Shown here in pieces: positions 53,950 through 63,026 of a stretch of 64,000 nt of DNA. Made by a program: the position numbers and the translations under genes. Position 1 is the stretch's first letter; every line of letters starts with the position of its first letter. The stretch is from the NCBI RefSeq assembly GCF_900129745.1, contig NZ_FQWS01000002.1:620001-684000 (forward strand), written 5' to 3'. The stretch is from Winogradskyella jejuensis. GTDB lineage: Bacteria > Bacteroidota > Bacteroidia > Flavobacteriales > Flavobacteriaceae. The notes beneath the pieces are model-generated. The model was not told the DNA's origin. It did not search any database and saw only the letters and a program-made list of their open reading frames with translations.

Positions 53950-54489
53950 ATGAAAAAAGTTTTACTTACCTCAGTATTTATATTATTCATAGCTTTTAGT
54001 TTTGCTCAAGGATATGAGTCTACAAAGTATGGTATAAGAGCAGGTGTTAATATATCTAACTTAGATTTTGATCCTTCTCCTGTAAATAGAAATCTTCATA
54101 GAAATGGCTTTTATTTTGGAGGTTTCGCAGAGTTTTCATTATCTGAGACTACTTGGTTAAGCACTGAGTTACTTTGGTCTGCTGAAGGCGCAAAAGATGA
54201 AAACTGGAGAGCAAATTACCTTAACTTGCCAATACAATTAAAATTTAAATTAGGGGAGCATTTCACATTAGGAGCTGGACCACAAATTGGAGTTAAAACA
54301 TGGAAGAGTGCGGACGCCTTTGACACTTTTAGATTTTCTGGTGTTGGAGGTATAGAATACAAATTTTTGGAAGACTATTTTATAGATGTTAGAGCTGGTT
54401 ATGATTTTAAAAATTTATTAGATGAAAATCTATCTCCATTAGAAGCTACACAGTTTACCATTCAAGTAGGAATTGGTATTAAGATTTAA
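53950..54489 (+). CDS. PorT-family outer-membrane beta-barrel protein
   Basis: A 179-residue exported protein. I start at the ATG of the signal peptide MKKVLLTSVFILFIAFSFAQ; an in-frame TTG lies 13 codons upstream but gives no better start. The mature part GIRAGVNISNLDFDP, GFAEFSLSETTWLSTELLWS, FKLGEHFTLGAGPQIG and the end FTIQVGIGIKI are typical of barrels of the PorT/opacity type. It is a single gene closed by a terminator. Confidence 0.8.
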   Translation: MKKVLLTSVFILFIAFSFAQGYESTKYGIRAGVNISNLDFDPSPVNRNLHRNGFYFGGFAEFSLSETTWLSTELLWSAEGAKDENWRANYLNLPIQLKFKLGEHFTLGAGPQIGVKTWKSADAFDTFRFSGVGGIEYKFLEDYFIDVRAGYDFKNLLDENLSPLEATQFTIQVGIGIKI

Positions 54490-54514
54490 AACTATTTAGT
54501 TTATTACATAAAAG

Positions 54515-54546
54515 AAAAGCCTCTTCATTTGAAGGGGCTTTTCTTT
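54515..54546. terminator. Bidirectional terminator
   Basis: AAGCCTCTTC and GAAGGGGCTT (one G-U pair) enclose an ATTT loop, flanked by A-rich and T-rich stretches. It serves the barrel gene and the converging miaE. Confidence 0.85.
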
Positions 54547-55128
54547 TTATCCATGTATGGTTTCCTTATTCCCAAGGGTTTTAATTATTTCAGCTTCATA
54601 ATCTAAGAGGTCTTGCCATTTTTTATCAACTTCTTCTTTATCACCATATTTTCTAGCAAATTTTAAGAACATGGTATAATGTCCGGCCTCACTAATCATA
54701 AGCTTTCGGTAAAATTTAGCTAATTTTTTATCCTCAAGTCCTTCAGATAAAAGTCTGAAGCGCTCACAGCTTCTTGCCTCAATTAAAGCGGCATATAATA
54801 GTCTATGCACTAATTGTGTAGTTCTGCTTCCACCTTTAGGAAAGAACTTTAATAGCTGAATAACATAGTCGTCTTTTCTGTCTCTACCTAGGACCCAGCC
54901 TTTTTCAAGAATAAGGTCATGTACCATTTTAAAATGGCTCATTTCTTCATTTACCAAGTCAATCATTTCCTGAACGAGCTCAGTATATTCAGGAAAACTA
55001 ACAATTAAAGAAACAGCTGTACTCGCAGCTTTTTGCTCGCAATAGGCATGGTCGGTTAAAATATCTTCGATATTCTTTTCAACGATGTTTACCCATCTTG
55101 GGTCTGTTGGTAGTTTAAGTCCAAGCAT
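54547..55128 (-). CDS. miaE: tRNA 2-methylthio-N6-isopentenyl adenosine-37 hydroxylase (MiaE-like)
   Basis: Non-haem di-iron monooxygenase that hydroxylates ms2i6A37 in tRNA. The 193 residues are helical, with iron-ligand motifs LVNEEMSHFKMVHDLI (E-x2-H) and LLYAALIEARSCERFRLLSE, and SEAGHYTMFLKFARKY for the second E-x2-H. The N-terminus KLPTDPRWVNIVEKN and length match MiaE. It follows a lipoprotein gene by two bases in the dnaX run. Confidence 0.88.
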   Translation of the reverse strand: MLGLKLPTDPRWVNIVEKNIEDILTDHAYCEQKAASTAVSLIVSFPEYTELVQEMIDLVNEEMSHFKMVHDLILEKGWVLGRDRKDDYVIQLLKFFPKGGSRTTQLVHRLLYAALIEARSCERFRLLSEGLEDKKLAKFYRKLMISEAGHYTMFLKFARKYGDKEEVDKKWQDLLDYEAEIIKTLGNKETIHG

Positions 55129-55130
55129 AA

Positions 55131-55694
55131 TTATAAGAAATCGTCTTCAGTTGAAATTAGATGGTACGACCCATCCTTATTGATATTTAGTTTAAGCGAT
55201 TTGCAATCACTAGTTTCAATCATACAGTAGTCAATGTCTAGCACTACCTGACTATTAGAAGACTGCAATTGGTTTATCCAGACCCCTTTAAGATTAGCAA
55301 TCGTTAGATAATCTGATAATCTTTCGTTTTGAGTAATTAAGAAAGACTTGTCTATAGTCTTTTCAAAAATGTTATGGTCTTGATGCGTTATAGAAATATG
55401 ACTATTTACAGTACGATAATGTTTTTTTAAGAATAAAGAATCCTTAGCATCTTCAATTGTAATATGATTATTCATGTTAGTAAAGGTCTTTATCTTAATA
55501 CTGAAACCATTTGATAAAGTGGTATCAATAGCAATTTCTCTATAATTTTCAGGAATATACTCTACTTTTTCAATAGTAGTTTTAGCTTTAAAAGCTTCGA
55601 TGCTTTCTGATAATGCTTTAGTATGAGATTTTCTGCCTTCACAACTTGTAAAGGCTATGATGAGAATTGGAATTATGTAAAGTATTTTTTTCAT
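55131..55694 (-). CDS. Lipoprotein of unknown function
   Basis: A 187-residue protein with a lipoprotein signal (MKKILYIIPILIIAFTSCEG, Cys18). The mature part is mixed alpha/beta with no motif I recognise; TLSNGFSIKIKTFTNMNNHI and VVLDIDYCMIETSDCKSLKL are among its strands. Three bases separate it from dnaX upstream and two from miaE downstream, so all three share one transcript. It may sit in the inner or outer membrane facing the periplasm. Confidence 0.75.
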   Translation of the reverse strand: MKKILYIIPILIIAFTSCEGRKSHTKALSESIEAFKAKTTIEKVEYIPENYREIAIDTTLSNGFSIKIKTFTNMNNHITIEDAKDSLFLKKHYRTVNSHISITHQDHNIFEKTIDKSFLITQNERLSDYLTIANLKGVWINQLQSSNSQVVLDIDYCMIETSDCKSLKLNINKDGSYHLISTEDDFL

Positions 55695-55697
55695 AAT

Positions 55698-57419
55698 CTA
55701 AATATCTAGCCCAAATGTACGCTTCAGTAAATCCATATTTGGATTTTTCTCTTTCAATTTTTCGTACTTTTCTAATGGTGTAAATGCATATTTTTTTGCA
55801 ACTTCTTCATTTACGGTAATGTTGAGATGTAAGTCGTAATTTTTACACGCTTTCTTTAAATGTGCTAAAAGCGGATATTGAGCACGTTCTAATTCAATTT
55901 TACTAGTATTATTAGAGTAGGTAATACAAATTGCAGTGTCTTCTAATTTTGGCACTTCCATTTCCATAATAGAGGCCATTATTTTTTCTCCTTTTTTATG
56001 TAGTGTTGCCGTGTAGCTATTCCAAGCCTCGATTAATGCTTCTTGAGTAACAGGCTCTTTCGGTAGATTTTCTTCGTCGATAACAACATCCATTTGTTTA
56101 ATTTGATGTTCTTTCTTTTCACGAATACTTTTAAGAGATAAGCCAGAGGTGACTTTAGCAGGTTTGTTAATCGATAATTTAGGAATTACTGGCTCAGCAA
56201 CTTCCATAACAGGTTCTTCTACTGGCTTAGCTGTTTGAGGAATACTCTTTTTCTCTTCAGCTTTGGACTTAAGTTCAGGTTTAGAAACAGGAATTGGAAC
56301 AATACCTTTAGCCTTAAAGTATGAGGGCGGAATTATGTAATGTCTACTATTTTTTTTTTCTCCATCAAAAGTGATAGAGGCTAATTGCATAAGAGCTAAT
56401 TCTACGAGAAGACGCTGATTTTTACTGTTTTTATATTTTAGGTCACAGTCATTAGCAATGTCTATACCTTTAATTAGAAAGGCTTGAGAGGCTTTCTGAG
56501 CCTGTTCAACGTATTTTATCTTGGTGTCTTCTCCAACTTCAAGTAATTCTATTGTTGAAGGATTTTTGCACACCAATAAATCCCTAAAATGCGACGCTAA
56601 TCCAGCAATATAATGATGTCCGTCAAACCCTTTGGAGAGTACGGTGTTGAAATGAATTAATAATTCAGGAATCTTATTCTCTAAGATAAAGTCTGTACTT
56701 GTAAAGTAAGTTTCGTAGTCTAGGACGTTTAAATTCTCAGTCACTGCCTGCCTCGTTAAGTTTTTACCAGAAAAACTAACCACTCGATCAAAAATAGATA
56801 AGGCATCACGCATAGCACCATCTGCCTTTTGCGCTATAATATGCAACGCATCATCTTCAGCAGTTACACCTTGTTCTTCAGCGATATATTTTAAATATTC
56901 TTTAGCGTCTTTTACCGTGATACGCTTAAAATCGAATATTTGACAACGTGAAAGAATAGTAGGGATAATCTTATGCTTTTCAGTAGTTGCTAAAATAAAA
57001 ACACAATGTTTTGGAGGTTCTTCTAAAGTCTTTAAAAAAGCATTAAAAGCTGCTTGAGAGAGCATGTGAACCTCATCAATAATATAAACTTTGTACTTAC
57101 CAACTTGTGGAGGTATGCGTACTTGGTCGGTTAAATTTCTAATATCATCTACTGAGTTATTAGAAGCAGCATCAAGTTCAAAAATATTGAAAGCAAAGTC
57201 TTCATCTTCGCTAGTATTGCCATCACTATTAATCATCTTAGCTAGGATACGCGCACAAGTCGTTTTTCCTACACCGCGTGGCCCTGTAAATAGAAGCGCC
57301 TGCGCTAAATGATTATTTTCTATGGCATTTAATAAGGTATTTGTAATGGCTTGTTGCCCCACAACATCCTTGAATGTTTGAGGTCTATATTTACGTGCCG
57401 ATACTACAAAATGTTCCAT
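55698..57419 (-). CDS. dnaX: DNA polymerase III subunit gamma/tau
   Basis: AAA+ clamp-loader subunit. The 573 residues begin with the conserved SARKYRPQTFKDVVGQQAI, Walker A FTGPRGVGKTTCARIL, Walker B YIIDEVHMLSQAAFNAFLKT, and the sensor-1 region ILATTEKHKIIPTILSRCQI. The four-Cys zinc module found after Walker A in E. coli DnaX is absent; the link is shorter (MINSDGNTSEDEDFAFNIFE). Residues about 360-470 are a Lys/Glu/Pro-rich linker and 470-573 a C-terminal tau-like domain. First gene of the dnaX-lipoprotein-miaE run; divergent from rnpB. Confidence 0.94.
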   Translation of the reverse strand: MEHFVVSARKYRPQTFKDVVGQQAITNTLLNAIENNHLAQALLFTGPRGVGKTTCARILAKMINSDGNTSEDEDFAFNIFELDAASNNSVDDIRNLTDQVRIPPQVGKYKVYIIDEVHMLSQAAFNAFLKTLEEPPKHCVFILATTEKHKIIPTILSRCQIFDFKRITVKDAKEYLKYIAEEQGVTAEDDALHIIAQKADGAMRDALSIFDRVVSFSGKNLTRQAVTENLNVLDYETYFTSTDFILENKIPELLIHFNTVLSKGFDGHHYIAGLASHFRDLLVCKNPSTIELLEVGEDTKIKYVEQAQKASQAFLIKGIDIANDCDLKYKNSKNQRLLVELALMQLASITFDGEKKNSRHYIIPPSYFKAKGIVPIPVSKPELKSKAEEKKSIPQTAKPVEEPVMEVAEPVIPKLSINKPAKVTSGLSLKSIREKKEHQIKQMDVVIDEENLPKEPVTQEALIEAWNSYTATLHKKGEKIMASIMEMEVPKLEDTAICITYSNNTSKIELERAQYPLLAHLKKACKNYDLHLNITVNEEVAKKYAFTPLEKYEKLKEKNPNMDLLKRTFGLDI

Positions 57420-57508
57420 AGAAAACTACTGAATTACAAATTTAAGAATAAGGATTAAATAGCCATTTTCAGAGTCCTAAATTTAATAGGAGTTATTAAC
57501 AATTTGTT

Positions 57509-57516
57509 TACTTTTG
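57509..57516 (+). promoter_or_regulatory. Candidate -7 element of the rnpB promoter
   Basis: TACTTTTG fits TAnnTTTG and ends four bases before the first paired base of RNase P RNA helix P1, the spacing expected between -7 and the transcription start. A TTG at -33 is not evident. Confidence 0.6.
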
Positions 57517-57838
57517 CTGAAGTAAATCGCCTTATCGCAGTGGCAATTAAAGTCTCTGAGGAAAGTCCGAACACCGTAGTGCAATTATAGTGGTTAACAG
57601 CCATCCACCGTGAGGTGAGGAAAAGTGCAACAGAAAGAATGTACAGGTCATGCTGTAGTGAAATCAGGTAAACTCTATAAGGTGCAATGCCATGTATACC
57701 AACGCTTGAGGGCTGCACGTCCGATTGTTGGAGGGTAGGCAGCTAAAGTTTACTGGTAACAGTAAACGCAGATAAATGATAAGGCCGTGACACGGTAACG
57801 TCGTCATAGGACAGAATTCGGCTTATAGATTTGCTTTT
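57517..57838 (+). ncRNA. rnpB: RNase P RNA (bacterial type A)
   Basis: Catalytic RNA that trims the 5' ends of tRNA precursors. Hallmarks are GAGGAAAGTCCGAACACC (P4 5' strand and conserved region I, 57562-57579), ACAGAAAG, the CRV segment CGCAGATAAATGATAAGGCC, and ACAGAATTCGGCTTAT (P4 3' strand, 57811-57826). The ends are set by helix P1: AAGTAAATC at 57520-57528 pairs with GATTTGCTT at 57828-57836 (nine pairs, one G-U). Length of about 320 bases is slightly short but normal for Bacteroidota. It is divergent from dnaX and convergent with rsmD. A small ORF on the opposite strand here is spurious. Confidence 0.93.
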
Positions 57839-57844
57839 ATAAAC

Positions 57845-57879
57845 AAGCCTTTTACTTTGGTAGAAGGCTTTGTTTATTT
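57845..57879. terminator. Terminator of rnpB and rsmD
   Basis: AAGCCTTTTAC pairs with GTAGAAGGCTT (11 bp, one G-U, loop TTTG), followed by TGTTTATTTC. It lies between rnpB and the converging rsmD. Confidence 0.8.
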
Positions 57880-57884
57880 CTTGG

Positions 57885-58421
57885 CTAATCAAAGAAACTA
57901 AACATATTGCCACCGTAGCTCTTAGAGTGGCTGTAGTTTTGTAAATGACTTAAATCGGTATGTTTTGAATGCTCTATTATGAGAAGGCCTTCATCTTCTA
58001 AGAGTTCATTTTTAAAGACTAATTCTGGTATTTTAGAGAAGGCATCAACATCAAAATCATAAGGTGGATCTGCAAAGATTAATGTGTGTTTTTGCTTTGA
58101 GTTTTCTAGAAATTTAAACACATCACTTTTTATGGTTTTAATTGGCATCTCGAAGCTTTCAGCGGTTTGATTGATAAATTTTATACAACCAAAATTTGCA
58201 TCAACAGCTAGGATTTCTTCTGTGCCTCTTGAAGCAAATTCGTAACTTATATTTCCTGTTCCTGAAAATAGGTCTAAAACAGAAATGTCATCAAAATAAT
58301 AGCTATTATTCAAGATGTTGAAAAGTGCTTCTTTAGCCATATCTGTAGTTGGTCTAACAGGAAGCTGTTTTGGCGCCATAATTTTGCGTCCTTTATATTG
58401 TCCCGATATGATTCGCATCAA
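57885..58421 (-). CDS. rsmD: 16S rRNA (guanine(966)-N2)-methyltransferase
   Basis: SAM-dependent methyltransferase of 178 residues that modifies G966 of 16S rRNA. It starts with RIISGQYKGRKIMAPKQLPV, a typical RsmD N-terminus, then RPTTDMAKEALFNIL, the SAM motif VLDLFSGTGNISYEFASRG, and the catalytic IFADPPYDFD (DPPY). The first 29 bases overlap the end of the DUF3822 gene upstream, so the two are translationally coupled. Two Met codons stand at the start; either may be used. Confidence 0.95.
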   Translation of the reverse strand: MMRIISGQYKGRKIMAPKQLPVRPTTDMAKEALFNILNNSYYFDDISVLDLFSGTGNISYEFASRGTEEILAVDANFGCIKFINQTAESFEMPIKTIKSDVFKFLENSKQKHTLIFADPPYDFDVDAFSKIPELVFKNELLEDEGLLIIEHSKHTDLSHLQNYSHSKSYGGNMFSFFD

Positions 58422-59175
58422 AACTATTTTTAATTAAAAAATGTTGTGAGTCCTCAACAATATCAACATGTCTAATATATTTATAAGCAATGGTATAAAG
58501 TGCATCTTCTTTGTTTACCGTTCCACAAAGCTTCAGTGCTAAGTTTTCAGGGTCTAATTGTTTCTGCTCACAAGTAAATAGGAGGTAATAGATAAAATCT
58601 TCGGGTGTAGTAAATTCAAAGTAATTATAGAATTCTAAGGATTTACCTTTTACCAAAACTTGCATTGTAGTATCCTGAATATTTACAATTAGTGTTGAAT
58701 TATGAGTATCTGTAATTATTTTATCAGCAGCATTTAAGAACACGGTTGATGCATGTGTGTAAGAGAAAGCACCAAAGGTTTCAAAAATATAGTTATTGAT
58801 GTTAACATAGGGTACATAAACACTCACGATATCATAAGATGATAGTTCATCTGAGGCGATAAAATCTGTTTTTAAAATTTTTGAGTTAAATTTTAAATAT
58901 TCTGCATTATTAGCTTCATCATACAAGGCTTTAGGTACAAGCGTGGCTAATTCGTTGTAGTGAATGACATTTATAGAGTTAAACTCACTAGAAAACACAG
59001 TATTAGAGGCTAATTCTGCCTTAAGACGTTTAAGGGTTTCAAAAGGCGTTAGTTTTTGATCAAAAGAGATAGCGTTTATATACTCAATACTGTTATCCGT
59101 TCGATTAAGTATACAAAAAGAAAGTCCATTCAAATTAACTTGAATGGACAAATCTTTAATTTTATTTTGAGTCAA
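58393..59175 (-). CDS. DUF3822 family protein
   Basis: A 260-residue cytosolic protein of the Bacteroidota-specific DUF3822 family, which regularly precedes rsmD. It has the ASKHA-like alternating strand pattern (LSIQVNLNGLSFCILNRTDN at the start, NAADKIITDTHNSTLIVNIQ in the middle), reminiscent of actin-like PilM/FtsA folds, but no certain nucleotide motif. It overlaps rsmD by 29 bases and follows the membrane-anchored gene by two bases, so the three form one operon. Function unknown. Confidence 0.82.
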   Translation of the reverse strand: MTQNKIKDLSIQVNLNGLSFCILNRTDNSIEYINAISFDQKLTPFETLKRLKAELASNTVFSSEFNSINVIHYNELATLVPKALYDEANNAEYLKFNSKILKTDFIASDELSSYDIVSVYVPYVNINNYIFETFGAFSYTHASTVFLNAADKIITDTHNSTLIVNIQDTTMQVLVKGKSLEFYNYFEFTTPEDFIYYLLFTCEQKQLDPENLALKLCGTVNKEDALYTIAYKYIRHVDIVEDSQHFLIKNSFDANHIGTI

Positions 59176-59177
59176 AT

Positions 59178-59906
59178 CTATTCTTTTTTAGATTTTGCAA
59201 AGTTTTTTGGCCAGTTACCAGATGTACTAATTTCGTTCATAGAACCTACAGCAATCTTTGGTCCGTTTACACCATCAACAGAAACTACTTGTTTTTCGTT
59301 AGCCACTAAGTTTTTGTTTTGGTCATGTAAAACAACAGCTTTGTCAACACTTGCTTCAAAAACAGGAATATCGTCTATCTTACCTGCTTTTAATTCAAAC
59401 TTAGCACCTGGCTCACCAACACCAACATTCATTATTTTTTGATATTCTACATTTTTGAAAAGAGAATCTTTCACAGAATAGTAATCTAAGGTATCTACGA
59501 GTGTAATTGTTTTCATCATATCAATACCAAACTGACGACTCTTTTCTTCATCTCTCACAGTACTATCACGTCTTTGTGTAATTGGTACCTTAGCTGTATC
59601 AATAAAACGAATTAAATTCTCGTACTTATCTGTATACTCTCCATTAACATCCTTGTAAGCGATTTGTGCTTTTTGAATATCAATAAGACGATCTACAACA
59701 ACCTGATAACGGTCGTCCTTAATTTCTTTGAATCTTAACTCGTCATAAACCGAATTAAAAGTAATATAACCAAGGTAAATGATTAATCCCCAAAGGACTA
59801 AGTTAAGCACTGGTTTTAATTTTTTAGGAACAAATTTGTCTATTAACCAAACGATAAGTATAGTTAGGAGAATAATAGCAACAATTGCAATAATTACTTT
59901 TAACAT
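59178..59906 (-). CDS. Membrane-anchored protein of unknown function
   Basis: A 242-residue protein with two N-terminal transmembrane helices (about 3-25 and 33-50) and a long soluble part. Residues about 70-100 (VVVDRLIDIQKAQIAYKDVN, GEYTDKYENLI) resemble the N-terminal globular segment of pseudopilin-like proteins, but no prepilin cleavage site is present. The tail is Lys-rich. It is the first gene in an operon with the DUF3822 and rsmD genes. Likely conserved among Flavobacteriia; no function can be assigned. Confidence 0.75.
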   Translation of the reverse strand: MLKVIIAIVAIILLTILIVWLIDKFVPKKLKPVLNLVLWGLIIYLGYITFNSVYDELRFKEIKDDRYQVVVDRLIDIQKAQIAYKDVNGEYTDKYENLIRFIDTAKVPITQRRDSTVRDEEKSRQFGIDMMKTITLVDTLDYYSVKDSLFKNVEYQKIMNVGVGEPGAKFELKAGKIDDIPVFEASVDKAVVLHDQNKNLVANEKQVVSVDGVNGPKIAVGSMNEISTSGNWPKNFAKSKKE

Positions 59907-60065
59907 AGTTAGTTTATTTTATTAGGTCTTTCGCAAATCTACAATTTTTTTTTGTTCGTAAAAACATAATAAATAAAAATATAAAAAAATGAATTTTGCA
60001 CAGTAAACATTGAGTGCCTATATAAATATATAATGGTATCTTGCTCTAGAATTTTATAATGATTA

Positions 60066-61496
60066 ATGCTAGAAAACGCGTCAGATTTTTATAGACTAAT
60101 AAAGTCTAAATTTCCTTTTCAACCCACTGAAAAACAAGATGTTGTTTTATTACAGTTATCGGAGTTTATTTTTGATACTAAACCTAATGCCTTATATCTT
60201 TTAAAAGGTTTTGCAGGTACAGGTAAGACGAGTATTATTGGCACCATAGTTTCAAACTTATGGCAAGCCAAAGTTAGTGCTGTTTTATTAGCTCCTACGG
60301 GTAGAGCAGCTAAAGTAATATCTAATTACTCAAAAAAAGAGGCGTTTACCATACATAAGAAAATTTATTTCCCTAAAAAAGAAAAAGGCGGTGGTGTAAA
60401 GTTTGTGATGCAACCCAACAAGCACAGAAATACCATTTTTATTGTTGACGAAGCCTCAATGATACCAGATATTCCTGCTGACTCTAAATTATTCGAAAAT
60501 GGTTCGCTTTTAGACGATTTAATTCAATATGTATATTCAGGACATAAATGTAAATTGCTTTTAATAGGTGATACTGCGCAATTACCACCTGTTAAGTCTG
60601 AGTTAAGTCCGGCATTGGATGCTTCAAAATTAGACCTTAACTATAATAAATCTGTCCAGTCCGTAGAGTTGGATGAAGTGGTTCGTCAAGAGCAAGATTC
60701 TGGAATTTTAGAGAATGCTACCGAGCTTAGAGCCGTTTTAGAAACTTCGTTTTACGATAGTTTTAAATTTAACGTGTCACCTTATAAAGATATCGTGAGA
60801 TTGATTGATGGCCACGAGATAATGGATGCTATTAATGATGCTTATAACAATAACGGTTATGAAGAAACTGCAATAATAGTAAGAAGTAACAAACGTGCAA
60901 ACCTATATAATCAACAGATTAGAAATCGAATATTATTCAATGACAGTGAACTCTCTGCAGGAGATTATCTCATGGTGGTAAAGAATAATTATTTCTGGAT
61001 AAAGCCTACAACAGAAGCAGGTTTTATTGCCAATGGCGATATTATTGAAGTGCTAGAAATCTTCAGTATCAAAGAGCTTTACGGGTTTAAGTTTGCTGAA
61101 GTGAAAGTTAAAATGGTAGATTATCCAAAAATGCGCCCGTTTGAAACAGTTTTACTTTTAGACACGATTTCTTCAGAAAGTGCTTCTTTAACTTATGACG
61201 AATCAAACAAGCTTTATCAAGAAGTAGCTAAGGACTATGCAAACGAAGCTTCTAATTACAAACGTTTCTTAGGTGTTAAGAATAATAAATTCTTCAATGC
61301 TTTACAGGTTAAGTTTTCTTATGCAATAACCTGTCATAAATCTCAAGGAGGTCAATGGAATACTATTTTTGTAGAACAACCTTATTTACCTAGCGGACCA
61401 GATAGAGATTATATAAGATGGTTATATACTGCAGTGACTAGAGCAAAAGAAAAATTATATCTTATTGGTTTTAAAGACGATTCTTTTGTTGAATAG
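60066..61496 (+). CDS. RecD2-like ATP-dependent DNA helicase
   Basis: A 476-residue superfamily 1B helicase. Walker A is LLKGFAGTGKTSIIGTIVSN, motif II is FIVDEASMIPD, motif III is LLLIGDTAQLPPV, and the C-terminal UvrD/RecD motifs are KFSYAITCHKSQGGQWNTIF and WLYTAVTRAKEKLYLIG. It lacks the long N-terminal region of RecD2 and is close in size to the short AAA/RecD-like helicases common in Bacteroidota. A role in DNA repair or recombination is likely. No nuclease gene lies beside it. Confidence 0.9.
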   Translation: MLENASDFYRLIKSKFPFQPTEKQDVVLLQLSEFIFDTKPNALYLLKGFAGTGKTSIIGTIVSNLWQAKVSAVLLAPTGRAAKVISNYSKKEAFTIHKKIYFPKKEKGGGVKFVMQPNKHRNTIFIVDEASMIPDIPADSKLFENGSLLDDLIQYVYSGHKCKLLLIGDTAQLPPVKSELSPALDASKLDLNYNKSVQSVELDEVVRQEQDSGILENATELRAVLETSFYDSFKFNVSPYKDIVRLIDGHEIMDAINDAYNNNGYEETAIIVRSNKRANLYNQQIRNRILFNDSELSAGDYLMVVKNNYFWIKPTTEAGFIANGDIIEVLEIFSIKELYGFKFAEVKVKMVDYPKMRPFETVLLLDTISSESASLTYDESNKLYQEVAKDYANEASNYKRFLGVKNNKFFNALQVKFSYAITCHKSQGGQWNTIFVEQPYLPSGPDRDYIRWLYTAVTRAKEKLYLIGFKDDSFVE

Positions 61497-61544
61497 TATA
61501 TATCATTTCAAACTGTTATTTTTGATATATAAAACAATCCATAA

Positions 61545-62273
61545 ATGAAGGTTATTGCCATGATTCCCGCACGCTATGCGGCCTCACGTTTCCCTGCTAA
61601 ACTTATGCAAGATTTAGCTGGTAAAACGGTAATTACTAGAACCTACGAGGCTACAGTAGCTACAGGCTTATTTTCTGAAGTCTATGTGGTTACAGATAGC
61701 ACAATAATTTTTGACGAAATTACATCCAATGGTGGCAAGGCGATTATGAGTATAAAGGAGCACGAGTCTGGTAGTGATAGAATTGCTGAAGCTGTAACGA
61801 ACGTAGATTGTGATATTATAGTAAATGTTCAAGGCGATGAGCCATTTACAGAACGCGCGAGTTTAGAAAAAGTATTGAGTGTCTTTAAGCATGATAAAGA
61901 CAAAGCTATTGACTTAGCATCACTGATGGTAGAAATTACGGATTGGGATGAGATTGAAAACCCTAATACGGTTAAAGTTATTGTAGACCAAAACAACTTT
62001 GCACTCTATTTTTCTAGAAGCCCAATTCCTTATCCACGCGATAAGAGTGTGGCTTCACGATATTTTAAGCATAAAGGTATATATGCTTTTAGAAAGGAAG
62101 CTTTATTAGACTTTACAGTATTGCCAATGCAATTTTTGGAAGCTACAGAAAAGATAGAATGCATACGGTATCTGGAATACGGAAAGCGAATTAAAATGGT
62201 AGAAACAGATATTCAAGGTGTTGAAATAGATACACCTGAAGATTTAGAACGTGCTAAAAAACTTTGGAAGTAA
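61545..62273 (+). CDS. kdsB: 3-deoxy-manno-octulosonate cytidylyltransferase
   Basis: Activates Kdo (or 8-amino-Kdo) with CTP for lipid A-core synthesis in the cytosol. The 242 residues contain the CTP-binding start [45 protein letters not shown] and the C-terminal [17 protein letters not shown]. Full length. Directly downstream are a HAD phosphatase (no gap) and kdnB, an arrangement like the Kdo8N genes of Shewanella, where the KdsB homologue prefers the 8-amino sugar. Confidence 0.95.
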   Translation: MKVIAMIPARYAASRFPAKLMQDLAGKTVITRTYEATVATGLFSEVYVVTDSTIIFDEITSNGGKAIMSIKEHESGSDRIAEAVTNVDCDIIVNVQGDEPFTERASLEKVLSVFKHDKDKAIDLASLMVEITDWDEIENPNTVKVIVDQNNFALYFSRSPIPYPRDKSVASRYFKHKGIYAFRKEALLDFTVLPMQFLEATEKIECIRYLEYGKRIKMVETDIQGVEIDTPEDLERAKKLWK

Positions 62274-62981
62274 TTGAAGGCTGATTACAATAACATAAAA
62301 GTCATAGGTTTTGATGCAGACGATACGCTTTGGGTTAATGAAACGTATTTTAGAGATGCAGAACAAGAGTTTGCTCTATTGTTGTCTCAGTTTGAAACAC
62401 CAAATAAAATAGACCAAGAGCTCTTTAAAATGGAAATGAAAAACCTTCCTGTTTACGGTTACGGTGTTAAAGGATTTGTACTTTCTATGGTAGAGATGGC
62501 TTTAGAATTATCTAACCATACCGTATCTAGTAAAACTATAGAGAAAATCTTAGATATAGGTAAAGACATGATTAATAAGCCCGTAGAGTTATTGGACGGC
62601 GTTGAAGAGACCTTAAAGTCACTTTCAAGAAAATATCGGTTAATTGTAGCCACTAAAGGCGATTTGTTAGACCAAGAACGAAAGCTGGAGAAGTCAGGAT
62701 TATTACATTATTTCCATCATATCGAAGTGTTGAGTGAAAAAGAGAGTGCAAATTATTCAAAATTATTAGCGCATTTAGATATTAATCCATCAGAATTTTT
62801 AATGGTGGGAAACTCTTTAAAATCTGATATTTTGCCTTTAGTAGAAATAGGAGCCAAGGCAATTCATGTTCCCTTTCATACCACATGGCAACATGAGACC
62901 GTATCGCAATCGGTAGCTGATAATGCAGATTATTTAACTGTAGATTCGATTAATGAGGTTTTAAATTATTTAAATCAATAG
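62274..62981 (+). CDS. HAD-superfamily hydrolase
   Basis: A 235-residue phosphatase-like protein. HAD motif I is VIGFDADDTLWVNETYF (nucleophile and acid/base Asp), motif II is RLIVATKGDLLDQERK (Thr), and motif III/IV is EFLMVGNSLKSDILPLVEIG. A helical C1-type cap lies at about 30-100. The start is a TTG that follows the kdsB stop without a gap, because no ATG lies before motif I. It is not the small capless KdsC type. Its place between kdsB and kdnB suggests a role in Kdo metabolism, but it could be a general phosphatase. Confidence 0.82.
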   Translation: MKADYNNIKVIGFDADDTLWVNETYFRDAEQEFALLLSQFETPNKIDQELFKMEMKNLPVYGYGVKGFVLSMVEMALELSNHTVSSKTIEKILDIGKDMINKPVELLDGVEETLKSLSRKYRLIVATKGDLLDQERKLEKSGLLHYFHHIEVLSEKESANYSKLLAHLDINPSEFLMVGNSLKSDILPLVEIGAKAIHVPFHTTWQHETVSQSVADNADYLTVDSINEVLNYLNQ

Positions 62982-63026
62982 GTAGAACGTATAAGTATTT
63001 ATATTTTTGTTAGAGAAATTAAGTCA

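Noticed and set aside
57455..57718. 87-residue minus-strand ORF upstream of dnaX
   Set aside because: It overlaps the RNase P RNA on the opposite strand and has no protein features.
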